This document shows positions 1-6,182 of a stretch of DNA of 8,350 nucleotides, in pieces. Made by a program: the position numbers and the translations under genes. Positions within the stretch are counted from its first letter, which is position 1, and every line of letters begins with the position of its first letter. The stretch is from Euryarchaeota archaeon UBA121 (GTDB taxonomy: Archaea > Thermoplasmatota > Poseidoniia > Poseidoniales > Thalassarchaeaceae): contig DANL01000012.1 of the NCBI GenBank assembly GCA_002499865.1, positions 6,984 to 15,333 of the forward strand, given 5' to 3'. Below the pieces are notes generated by a model. That model saw nothing but the letters and a program-made list of their open reading frames with translations. It was not told the origin of the DNA and did no database searches.

Positions 1-1197
1 TGCGATTTCGGACAGTCATGGGAGGAAGTGACTGGACCTGAGTGTTCGTTCACCACTAGTGATCCATACGGTTGGGTCGACCCTGTCACTGATCGTATTT
101 TCAATGTCCAGATGCAGGGGCTCGAAACATCTTGGATATGCTGGAGTGATGACGATGGCGAGAGCTGGTTGGGCAATCCACATGATTCTGGGACTACTCC
201 ATTGAATGATCATATCAAGCTCGCAACAGGACCTTGGACCAGTAGTGGATACGGAATAGGCGGATCTTTCTCCCAATCGTTTTATGATCAGGCTGTTTAC
301 TATTGTTATAACAAAGGGGTCGGTATTTTCTGCTTCACAAGCTTCGATGGAGGGGCGACATTCGAAGCTGGTGGACAGATTTTTGGGTTAGCCACCTCCA
401 ATGGTGGTCTTCATGGCGCGATCACGAGTGCGCCTGATGGCACAGTCTATGTCACACCCAGAGTTGAGACTCCCACAGTAATCGTTTCGAAGGACAATGG
501 CTTCAGTTGGGACGAGCACTCGATGGGAGAGGACGTAGGGACCCCATATCCCAGGAAGAACTCGGAGGTTGCCACTGATACACAATCCAACGCGTACCAC
601 ATCTGGACCGGTGGCGATGAGGGAGTTTACATGTCAAGGAGTATTGACTCCGGAGAAACATGGGAGCAGACCAGTATCCGAATAAGTCCCAAGGAAGTGA
701 TATCCACCACATTCCCTCAAGTAGACGCAGGAGATCCTGGTAAGATAGCCATCACCTATCTTGGAAGTGAAAACTCGAGTGAGCTCGGGAAGCCCGATAT
801 CGATGGTGAAAATTGGACTGGAAATGCTCACTACGCCACTACTAACGTTAGTTACTACCTTTACATTACATTCAGCCTGAATGCACTTGACTCGTCCCCT
901 GTTTTCCACACAGTCAGGGTTTCCCCCGACCCAGTTCAAATTGGCAGTATCTGCCTCAACAGCGGCGATTGCCGTGACATTGGCGGTTCGAATAGGAATC
1001 TATTGGACTTCAATGACCTGCATATAGACAGGGAAGGCAGGGTCTATGTGGCATTCGCAGATGGATGCATAGACTCTTGTGCATCTGATTTCAACTCAAC
1101 CGCCGAGGACTCGCGAAGCAAGCTCGGGTCTGTGTACTACCTCGGTAGTGGACCCAGTCTGTATGACTCAGTGGGGATGCTAGACATTCCTTTCTAA
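1..1197 (+). CDS. BNR/Asp-box repeat beta-propeller protein, probably exported (5' partial)
   Basis: The frame is open from the first base to the TAA at 1195-1197, so the gene starts upstream; the GTG at 28 is not its start. Numbered from base 1, five Asp-box (BNR) motifs of the S-x-D-x-G-x-[ST]-W type are visible: CDFGQSWEE at residues 1-9, SDDDGESW at 49-56, SFDGGATF at 114-121, SKDNGFSW at 163-170 and SIDSGETW at 214-221. Such motifs sit at turns of beta-propeller blades in sialidases and many unrelated extracellular proteins. Several cysteines, abundant Gly/Ser/Asp/Tyr and few lysines fit an exported or surface protein, but any signal peptide lies outside the window. Residues beyond about 230 contain no clear Asp box and may form the last blades or another beta domain. 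The sialidase catalytic residues (Arg triad, Tyr/Glu) cannot be assigned, so no enzymatic function is claimed. It ends exactly where the convergent cation-antiporter gene ends. Confidence 0.8.
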   Translation, partial: CDFGQSWEEVTGPECSFTTSDPYGWVDPVTDRIFNVQMQGLETSWICWSDDDGESWLGNPHDSGTTPLNDHIKLATGPWTSSGYGIGGSFSQSFYDQAVYYCYNKGVGIFCFTSFDGGATFEAGGQIFGLATSNGGLHGAITSAPDGTVYVTPRVETPTVIVSKDNGFSWDEHSMGEDVGTPYPRKNSEVATDTQSNAYHIWTGGDEGVYMSRSIDSGETWEQTSIRISPKEVISTTFPQVDAGDPGKIAITYLGSENSSELGKPDIDGENWTGNAHYATTNVSYYLYITFSLNALDSSPVFHTVRVSPDPVQIGSICLNSGDCRDIGGSNRNLLDFNDLHIDREGRVYVAFADGCIDSCASDFNSTAEDSRSKLGSVYYLGSGPSLYDSVGMLDIPF

Positions 1198-2337
1198 TCA
1201 TGGATGGAACAAGAAGGCGGCCCCCAGAACGAGGTAGGTTCCTAGTAGCATAGCGCCTTCAAGCCAATTTGATTTCCCATCAGAGGCTATGATATTGACA
1301 ATCAGGACAGCGAGGAATGCAGACACTGTCTCTAACATACCGAACTCAAATGTCATGGGAACTTCGAGAATCCATGCCACTATGATCATGAGGGGCGCCA
1401 CGAAAACCGCAATCTGTGTGGAGGAGCCCATGGAAATAGCGAATGAAAGGTCCATCTTGTCCTTGCCTGCAACCACCACGGCGGTGAAGTGCTCTGCTGC
1501 ATTGCCAAATAGGGGCAGTAGGATTACTCCAATGAACAAGTGAGGCAGTCCCATATCATCAGCCGCATATTCTACAGAGTGGACTAGGATCTCAGCCATC
1601 CAAGATACCAGTATCGTGGCTACAACCAAGAGGATTATTGCATCACGCTTACTCATCTCTGGGGCCTCGTGATGGTGCGTTTCAGTAGCGAACAGGTCCA
1701 CATGAGATCTGAATTGGAAGTAGAGGAACAGTCCGTAAAGTGCCAATAGCACTATCGCTGCAACGTGACTTAACTGCTCGACACCATCGTCCCCTTCGGC
1801 CCCTCCAACTGTTGAGTTGAACACGGCAGGAATAATCAGGACAATCATTGCCAGCAACATTAGTGAGCCGTTGGAACTAACCTGAGAGTCGGAAAACTTC
1901 TGCTCGGGGTAGTTTATTCCCCCCCATAGAAATGCCAGACCCATGACAAGTAGTAAATTCCCAAGAATACTACCAATGAGACTAGCTTGGACCAGTCCGA
2001 CCATGAGTTCCTCGGTTGCAAGCCCTTCGAGTGTTGAGGTGTCAGCTTGTGACGCTGCATAGATCGCTAGCAAAGCAATAATCATCTCAGCCGCATTTCC
2101 AAATGTGGCGTTGAGCAACCCCCCTAGTGATTCTGATGTGTAGAGGGCGATCTCCTCCGTAGCCCTGCCCATCAGAAATGCAAGAGGCATGATTGCCACT
2201 AAAGAGGAAAAGAATGCAAGTGATTCATCTTTGGCGATGTAGGCGAAGTAGAAAGTGATTGGAATCGCCAGCAATAGGACGTTTAGTTTACTATCTCGAG
2301 GATCCATAGCACGGACCCAGTTAATCTCGGATGACAT
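1198..2337 (-). CDS. cax: Ca2+/cation antiporter, CAX family (CaCA superfamily)
   Basis: Integral membrane antiporter expected to export Ca2+ (or another divalent cation) in exchange for H+ or Na+. The 379-residue protein has roughly eleven hydrophobic segments and the two inverted alpha repeats of the CaCA superfamily. Alpha-1 carries GNAAE at residues 80-84, preceded by the acidic TEE at 60-62. Alpha-2 carries GNAAEH at 278-283, followed by a conserved-looking GSSTQIA stretch. E84 and E282 match the ion-binding glutamates of CAX proteins. A hydrophilic loop at about 210-231 separates the halves and holds a His triplet (221-223) among acidic residues, which could act as a cation-sensing loop (inference). 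Length is normal for a prokaryotic CAX. The ATG at 2337 has no strong SD; the ATG at 2307 (residue 11) is an alternative start. Its stop abuts the stop of the convergent BNR gene, and it is divergent from the kinase gene. The transported ion cannot be fixed from sequence. Confidence 0.93.
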   Translation of the reverse strand: MSSEINWVRAMDPRDSKLNVLLLAIPITFYFAYIAKDESLAFFSSLVAIMPLAFLMGRATEEIALYTSESLGGLLNATFGNAAEMIIALLAIYAASQADTSTLEGLATEELMVGLVQASLIGSILGNLLLVMGLAFLWGGINYPEQKFSDSQVSSNGSLMLLAMIVLIIPAVFNSTVGGAEGDDGVEQLSHVAAIVLLALYGLFLYFQFRSHVDLFATETHHHEAPEMSKRDAIILLVVATILVSWMAEILVHSVEYAADDMGLPHLFIGVILLPLFGNAAEHFTAVVVAGKDKMDLSFAISMGSSTQIAVFVAPLMIIVAWILEVPMTFEFGMLETVSAFLAVLIVNIIASDGKSNWLEGAMLLGTYLVLGAAFLFHP

Positions 2338-2423
2338 GTTCTTCGTATCATCCAGTGGCTCTTATGAGGTGAATGTTACGCCTTAACAGGAGCGTTCATT
2401 GCTTCTCGCTATAGTCGCAGAGC
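2338..2423. promoter_or_regulatory. Divergent intergenic region with an imperfect dyad
   Basis: These 86 bases separate the start of the antiporter gene (minus strand) from the start of the kinase gene (plus strand), so both promoters should lie here. No strong archaeal TATA box is evident; CATAAG on the minus strand, about 25 bases before the antiporter ATG, is the best weak candidate. An imperfect dyad spans 2372-2400: AATG and ACGC on the left pair with GCGT and CATT on the right, with a small asymmetric bulge (TT against T) and a 10-base centre. It could be an operator or chance. Confidence 0.35.
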
Positions 2424-2966
2424 ATGCAAGGTGTGCAGAGACTGGCACTGACTGGAACTCCTGCAACAGGAAAGAGTAGCGTATGCGCACTCCTTGATAG
2501 GAGCGAGTTTGAGATAGTCACAGTTGAGGAGCTTGCTATAAAGCACGAATGTATTGAGGACATTGATATCAGCGATGGTGCTCGTCCAATCGACCTCGAG
2601 ATACTCTCAGATATACTGGAAGAGTTATGGATTGAACCACCTCAGAAATTGACCTTTATTGATGGCCATCTTTCACACATGCTACCGGTAGACGGTGTTG
2701 TGGTACTCCGTTGTAGGCCCGATGTACTTCGTAGTCGTATGAATGAGCGTGGATATGATGTTGCTAAGTCTGAGTCAAATGTGGAGTGGGAATTAATCGG
2801 GGGCCCATGGAATGAATATCACTCCGAGGTCCCATGGACTGAGTTTGATACCTCGGAGGCCTCGACTGAGTCAATTGTTAAACTGATACGAGCGTGGATA
2901 TCAGATGGCTTCAAGCCTAAGACCCCCGACACGGGAATAGACTGGATTGAGGAGGAGGTCGCCTAA
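2424..2966 (+). CDS. AK6/Fap7-type adenylate kinase-like NTPase
   Basis: P-loop nucleotide kinase/ATPase of the AK6 (yeast Fap7, human hCINAP, COG1936) family. Members have adenylate kinase and ATPase activity and in eukaryotes act in the final cleavage of 18S rRNA through ribosomal protein uS11; an archaeal homologue has been studied with archaeal uS11. The 180-residue length is typical. Visible marks: Walker A GTPATGKSS at residues 11-19 (Ala at the position usually Gly); the family DGHLSHML segment at 80-87 (usually EGHLAHL); VVVLRCRPDVL at 92-102; the lid-like RMNERGY with a downstream SNVEWEL at 105-123; and a closing GIDWIEE resembling the family's usual C-terminus. No SD precedes the ATG at 2424, so the message may be leaderless; GTG 2433 is a possible alternative start. 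The stop overlaps the next ATG by one base (TAATG), so it is co-translated with the lipid synthase. Family assignment is firm; the cellular role here is inferred. Confidence 0.88.
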   Translation: MQGVQRLALTGTPATGKSSVCALLDRSEFEIVTVEELAIKHECIEDIDISDGARPIDLEILSDILEELWIEPPQKLTFIDGHLSHMLPVDGVVVLRCRPDVLRSRMNERGYDVAKSESNVEWELIGGPWNEYHSEVPWTEFDTSEASTESIVKLIRAWISDGFKPKTPDTGIDWIEEEVA

Positions 2967-3640
2967 TGTTCGAAAAAATGAGGGAAAGATGGACTACGGC
3001 TATACAGCCACTTGTTGTGAGAATGGGCAGTTTAGACCCTAGCGTGTTAACATGGACTAGTCTAGGGGTAGCTATCGCTTCTTTCTATCTACTTTCGCAG
3101 GCTGAGAATGACTCGTCTGGGGCCACATGGGTTATCGGAGGAGTTTTTCTTATCCTAGTCGCGGGCATTCTAGACGCCCTAGATGGAGCCTTGGCGAGAC
3201 ATCAAGGAACGGATGGCCCATACGGTGACTTCCTAGACCATACCATTGACAGAGTGGTGGATGTAGGATTACTGGTGGCCATCGGGATGAATTCCAATTT
3301 TGTTGATGATTATAGCACTGGTCTACTAGCAGGACTGCTGACACTATTCGGATCTTACATGGGAACTCAGGCACAGTCAGTGGGACTCGGTAGGATCTAC
3401 GGAGGGTTCTCTCGAGCCGATAGGATGGTTCTTACAATTCTGGCCTTACTTGTGGCCTCTTGGCAGGCCTATACAGGAACGGCTGGAATATCTGTAGATT
3501 CATTGCACTGGATAATGGAAGTATTCAATCTAGGAAATAGTGAGCTTAACGGTATGACATTCGCTCTGGCCATATCTGCATGGGGCGGTATTTACACGTT
3601 CTTGATTAGGTTCATCAAGACTCGTGCTCAGTTGCTCTGA
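2966..3640 (+). CDS. CDP-alcohol phosphatidyltransferase, probably archaetidylinositol phosphate synthase
   Basis: Membrane enzyme that transfers a phosphoalcohol headgroup onto CDP-archaeol with release of CMP. The diagnostic motif D-x2-D-G-x2-A-R-x8-G-x3-D-x3-D is complete: D70, D73, G74, A77, R78, G87, D91 and D95. These aspartates bind the metal and act in catalysis across the family. An N-terminal amphipathic stretch is followed by LDPSVLTWTSL at 23-33, matching the usual 'NxLTxxG' opening of the first transmembrane helix. Several further helices follow at about 33-46, 53-70, 97-115, 148-165 and 190-216. The 224-residue length is slightly above the usual 190-200 of archaeal archaetidylinositol phosphate synthases. 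Substrate is inferred: the small archaeal members of this type mostly use inositol phosphate, but archaetidylserine or glycerol phosphate synthases share the motif. A GGAGGAGGT SD at 2951-2959 lies inside the upstream kinase gene, and ATG 2966 overlaps that gene's TAA. Confidence 0.88.
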   Translation: MFEKMRERWTTAIQPLVVRMGSLDPSVLTWTSLGVAIASFYLLSQAENDSSGATWVIGGVFLILVAGILDALDGALARHQGTDGPYGDFLDHTIDRVVDVGLLVAIGMNSNFVDDYSTGLLAGLLTLFGSYMGTQAQSVGLGRIYGGFSRADRMVLTILALLVASWQAYTGTAGISVDSLHWIMEVFNLGNSELNGMTFALAISAWGGIYTFLIRFIKTRAQLL

Positions 3641-3727
3641 CGGCAAATGTAGACGCCTGAGCAAATGGCGACATACTGTGTATCATTTGGGGTAATGGTT
3701 ATCCTCTGTAATACTCGCCTCGGCTCC

Positions 3728-4846
3728 GTGAAGCATCTCATCAACAGAGTTCTGGAGCTTGATGAAGAGTCTGAATTGCCCACTGGACGAATAGATACAG
3801 AGAGTGATCCGGAGCTACAGAACCTTCTGATGTCTTTACAACCAAAGATCAGAGTATTCGGTTGTGGTGGGTGTGGTTCCAACACTGTGGCAAGACTAGA
3901 GCACGAGGATCTGTTTGATGATGACTATGTCAGAGGCATAGCCGTGAACACAGATGCACAACACTTGTTGCGAGTTGCCGTTCAAAACAAGATATTGATC
4001 GGGAGATCGGCGCGAGGCAGGGGCGCTGGAGGAGATCCCGAAAAAGGAGAGCAGGCCGCCTACGAGTCCGAGAGATCGTTGAAAGCAGAGATCGAAGCAT
4101 GTGATTTGGCTTTCATCACTGCCGGGCTCGGAGGTGGCACTGGGACTGGTAGTGCTCACGTCGTAGCCAGACTGGCCCGAGCCGCTGGAGCCTTGACGAT
4201 TGCTGTGGTTAGCTATCCATTCCTTTCCGAGGGGGCACTAAGGAGGCAGAATGCCGAGTGGGGACTTGAGAGGCTCAGGGAGGTATGTGACACCGTTGTA
4301 GTCCTTCCTAATGAGAGATTACTAGAGGTTGATGGAGTCAGGGAGTTACCACTAGATGCGGCATTCAGAGTAGCGGATGAGCTACTCATGCGTAGTATCA
4401 AGGGAGTATCTGAGATGATTGCAAAGGAGGGCGTTGTCAATCTTGACTTCCAGGACCTCCGATCTGTTATGGAGAATGGCGGAGGAGTAGCAATGATTGG
4501 TCTTGGGGAGGCCCGAGGGGAAGGAATGGCAGCGGCGGCTACTGAGGAGGCTTTGCAGTCTCCACTTCTAGATATTGATGTTTCAGATGCGAGGGGTGCT
4601 TTGGTTAACGTTGTGGGAGGACCGAGTCTCTCACTGGGAGATGCAGAATCCTGCGCCAAGATAATAAGAGACAAAATTAATCCATATGCGAGGATAATTT
4701 GGGGAGCTACAACAGATCCCACCATGGGAGATGGAATTAGAGTACTGCTAGTTCTCACAGGAGTCAAGAGCGAGCAGATTCATGGTGCGGCATTACATAC
4801 TCAGATGAGGAATCTGAGGAGCAGGACCGTGGAGTTCATTGGATAG
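3728..4846 (+). CDS. ftsZ: Cell division protein FtsZ
   Basis: Tubulin-family GTPase that polymerises into the mid-cell division ring. Numbered from GTG 3728 (372 residues, a normal length), motifs appear in order: nucleotide-binding GCGGCGSN at 45-52, VNTDAQ at 73-78, the tubulin signature GGGTGTG at 135-141, PNERLL near 194-199, and the T7 synergy loop NLDFQD at 238-243. The catalytic Asp of T7 is kept, although the usual Ala before it is Gln. The start is uncertain. ATG 3665 and ATG 3695 are in frame and would add 21 or 11 residues, but that stretch is Cys-rich and unlike FtsZ, whereas VKHLINRVLELDEESE resembles normal archaeal FtsZ N-termini. No candidate has a good SD, so a leaderless message is possible. 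The protein ends soon after the C-terminal domain (NLRSRTVEFIG) with no extended tail or recognisable bacterial-type FtsA/ZipA-binding peptide. It precedes secE-nusG, a common euryarchaeal order, separated by 80 bases. Confidence 0.95.
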   Translation: MKHLINRVLELDEESELPTGRIDTESDPELQNLLMSLQPKIRVFGCGGCGSNTVARLEHEDLFDDDYVRGIAVNTDAQHLLRVAVQNKILIGRSARGRGAGGDPEKGEQAAYESERSLKAEIEACDLAFITAGLGGGTGTGSAHVVARLARAAGALTIAVVSYPFLSEGALRRQNAEWGLERLREVCDTVVVLPNERLLEVDGVRELPLDAAFRVADELLMRSIKGVSEMIAKEGVVNLDFQDLRSVMENGGGVAMIGLGEARGEGMAAAATEEALQSPLLDIDVSDARGALVNVVGGPSLSLGDAESCAKIIRDKINPYARIIWGATTDPTMGDGIRVLLVLTGVKSEQIHGAALHTQMRNLRSRTVEFIG

Positions 4847-4863
4847 TCCCTTTGGTCGCCCAA

Positions 4864-4920
4864 ACGAGCTTATCCGCTGTGCTTAAATGAAGCTCGTCGG
4901 TCGGCAGACCGCTTTGAGGT
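4864..4920 (+). promoter_or_regulatory. Probable promoter/leader of the secE-ribosomal operon with inverted repeats
   Basis: A TATA-like TTAAAT lies at 4883-4888; by archaeal spacing a transcript would start near 4910, giving a leader of about 15 bases. The element sits within the loop of a perfect 8-bp inverted repeat, ACGAGCTT (4864-4871) and AAGCTCGT (4890-4897), with an 18-base centre. A second small dyad, CGGTC (4898-4902) and GACCG (4907-4911), follows directly. GAGGT at 4916-4920 is the SD for secE. This is the longest gap before the secE-to-L12 gene run, which supports a promoter here. The assignment is by inspection only. Confidence 0.5.
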
Positions 4921-4926
4921 TGAACC

Positions 4927-5190
4927 ATGGGTGTTGAAAGTTCCAATGTTGGTGTGGTAGAAGACACTGTACAGGGATGGCAGGATGGCATAGAAGGCAG
5001 GATTAAAGGCCTTCAAACTGGATCCTATGCTAGAATTTTGAAGATGGCCAGAAAGCCTTCAAAGCAAGAGTTCAGGCAGACAGTAATAGTTTGTGGAATT
5101 GGAATGCTTGTACTCGGACTAATAGGATTCGTGATGCTTTGGGGTATGGACACTTTGTTGCCCGACTTCTTCAGCTGGTTAACTAACTAA
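4927..5190 (+). CDS. secE: Preprotein translocase subunit SecE/Sec61-gamma
   Basis: Small single-pass membrane subunit that clamps the two halves of the SecY channel in the archaeal translocon. The 87-residue protein has the family core YARILKMARKPSKQEF at about residues 34-49, an amphipathic helix on the cytoplasmic face. One transmembrane helix follows at about 52-73 (TVIVCGIGMLVLGLIGFVML) and then a short outer tail. The first 33 residues are an extension longer than in the smallest archaeal SecE proteins (about 55-65 residues), with no recognised motif. ATG 4927 follows GAGGT with suitable spacing. It stands between ftsZ and nusG/spt5, its usual euryarchaeal position, and its TAA is followed at once by the SD of the next gene. 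Confidence 0.92.
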   Translation: MGVESSNVGVVEDTVQGWQDGIEGRIKGLQTGSYARILKMARKPSKQEFRQTVIVCGIGMLVLGLIGFVMLWGMDTLLPDFFSWLTN

Positions 5191-5196
5191 GGAGGG
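5191..5196 (+). promoter_or_regulatory. SD that selects the TTG start of nusG/spt5
   Basis: GGAGGG begins on the base after the secE stop codon and stands 7 bases before TTG 5204. The nearer ATG at 5197 touches the SD, lies in another frame and yields a 23-codon dead end, so TTG is the real start. Confidence 0.75.
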
Positions 5197-5203
5197 ATGA
5201 GAT

Positions 5204-6103
5204 TTGTCAGATGCTTTTGTTGCCTATATCCGCCATGCAGAGAAAGTGCTACTAATGCAACGAGCTGACGAAGTCTCAGACTTCGCTGGAGCATGGGATG
5301 GTGTCTACGGCGTAGGCGATTCCAACGACTTAGACGTTGTTGCCGCCAGAATCGAGGAGACTACTGGAATTGCCGCCGAGAGCCTAACGTTTGTTAGGGC
5401 CGGAGATGCTAGAGGACTAGAATTCGGAAACCGTCTGAACGATGTCACCCCTCTTCTATTTCTTAGCGATACGGAAGAGGTTAGTTCCAGAGGACTATAC
5501 AAGAATCACAGCTGGGTCGATCCGGGGTACATCAACTGGGTAGAGCCAGATGACTCATCCGAAAGCAGGTCATCGAGGTATATGGTGCCCCAACTAGGTA
5601 ACATGTATGGTGACGTCGCATCATTCCTCTACATCCTCAAGACTAGCATGGGACAAGAACAGAATGTGGCAAGAGAAATCAGAGCCAGACTTTCTGGAAC
5701 TGGTTCCCTACAAGACATACAGGACAAGATTTTCGGAGTCTTAAGTCCTAGCTATCTGAAGGGGTTCATCTTTGTCGAAGCTACGGCTATCCATCATGTT
5801 GAGAAGCTGATAGGAAGAGTTGGGGTCTCAGCTACCCCTATGAAGAACTGTAGAAAGGTTCTGGATGGAGAGTCTCCTTTGATGGACATACTACCGTACC
5901 TAGAGCCCAAGGCGGCAACCTCAGGAATAGAAGAAGGGAACATAGTTGAAATCCGTGGCGGTGCATTCAAGGGAGCCGCGGCTCGTGTGATTGGAGTAAG
6001 TGAGTCCAAGGAAGAAGTCACGGTGGAATTATTCGAAGCGGCCGTACCTGTGGCGCTCAATATTAGAGCCGATCAAGTAAGAGTAACTCAGAGAATGGAG
6101 TGA
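5204..6103 (+). CDS. spt5: Transcription elongation factor Spt5/NusG with a fused N-terminal Nudix-like domain
   Basis: The C-terminal part is ordinary archaeal Spt5 (NusG). The NGN domain at about 140-228 (FLYILKTSMGQEQNVA at its start, LKGFIFVEA at 185-193) normally binds the RNA-polymerase clamp with Spt4. The KOW domain at about 240-296 (EEGNIVEIRGGAFKG, then EEVTVELFEAAVPV) follows. Archaeal Spt5 is usually about 145-160 residues; this protein has 299. Residues 1-113 resemble a Nudix fold: RHAEKVLLMQR at 10-20, AGAWDGVYG at 28-36, a box region ending ARIEETTGI at 48-56, and HSWVDPGYINWV at 102-113, matching the '(Y/H)xWVDP' end of archaeal Nudix hydrolases of the eIF-2B-associated type. 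Against the canonical REUxEExGU box, Arg is Ala48, the second residue Glu is Arg49, E52 is kept and the following Glu is Thr53, so hydrolase activity is doubtful. A Ser/Asp/Glu-rich linker spans 114-139. The frame is continuous, with no stop. TTG start with strong SD; the gene lies between secE and rpl11, the normal Spt5 position. NGN/KOW identity is firm, the Nudix assignment strong, its role unknown. Confidence 0.9.
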   Translation: MSDAFVAYIRHAEKVLLMQRADEVSDFAGAWDGVYGVGDSNDLDVVAARIEETTGIAAESLTFVRAGDARGLEFGNRLNDVTPLLFLSDTEEVSSRGLYKNHSWVDPGYINWVEPDDSSESRSSRYMVPQLGNMYGDVASFLYILKTSMGQEQNVAREIRARLSGTGSLQDIQDKIFGVLSPSYLKGFIFVEATAIHHVEKLIGRVGVSATPMKNCRKVLDGESPLMDILPYLEPKAATSGIEEGNIVEIRGGAFKGAAARVIGVSESKEEVTVELFEAAVPVALNIRADQVRVTQRME

Positions 6104-6182
6104 AGTTTGGAGGAATCATCGATTTGCATCACTCTCAAATAGGGAAAGCAGGTCGGCGAGGCACTCAGTAGGGGGATTTAGT
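6104..6182 (+). other. Intergenic leader between spt5 and the short L11 gene
   Basis: These 79 bases hold a purine-rich stretch and an SD (AGGGGGAT, from 6170) before ATG 6183. TCAAATA at 6135-6141 is a weak TATA-like element that might give an internal promoter. The L11 frame happens to be open through this stretch and into spt5, but its translation (ending RHSVGGFS before the Met) has none of the GPPLGP-type sequence of the L11 N-terminal domain. At 79 bases it could hold at most 26 codons, against about 70 needed. Confidence 0.6.

Noticed and set aside
634..939. An antisense open frame of 101 codons opposite the BNR gene.
   Set aside because: No recognisable family or SD, and the opposite strand has clear Asp-box coding.
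1..1197. Calling the first gene a sialidase.
   Set aside because: Asp boxes alone occur in many unrelated propellers; the catalytic Arg triad and Tyr/Glu pair could not be assigned.
4213..4767. A 184-codon open frame antisense to ftsZ.
   Set aside because: Low-complexity Ser/Pro/Thr/Leu composition typical of the complement of a real gene; no family resemblance, and ftsZ is certain on the other strand.
5197..5271. ATG at 5197 as the start of a gene after secE.
   Set aside because: It overlaps the SD, runs in another frame and ends after 23 codons.
5603..6103. A separate stand-alone spt5 starting at ATG 5603 (residue 134), with the Nudix part as its own gene.
   Set aside because: There is no stop codon between the parts and no good SD before 5603, whereas TTG 5204 has a strong one. 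An internal start cannot be fully excluded.
6104..6182. The L11 N-terminal domain hidden by a frameshift or sequencing error upstream of the short L11.
   Set aside because: Only 79 bases separate the genes, against about 210 needed, and no frame shows a GPPLGP-like motif; the spt5 KOW domain fills the preceding sequence intact.
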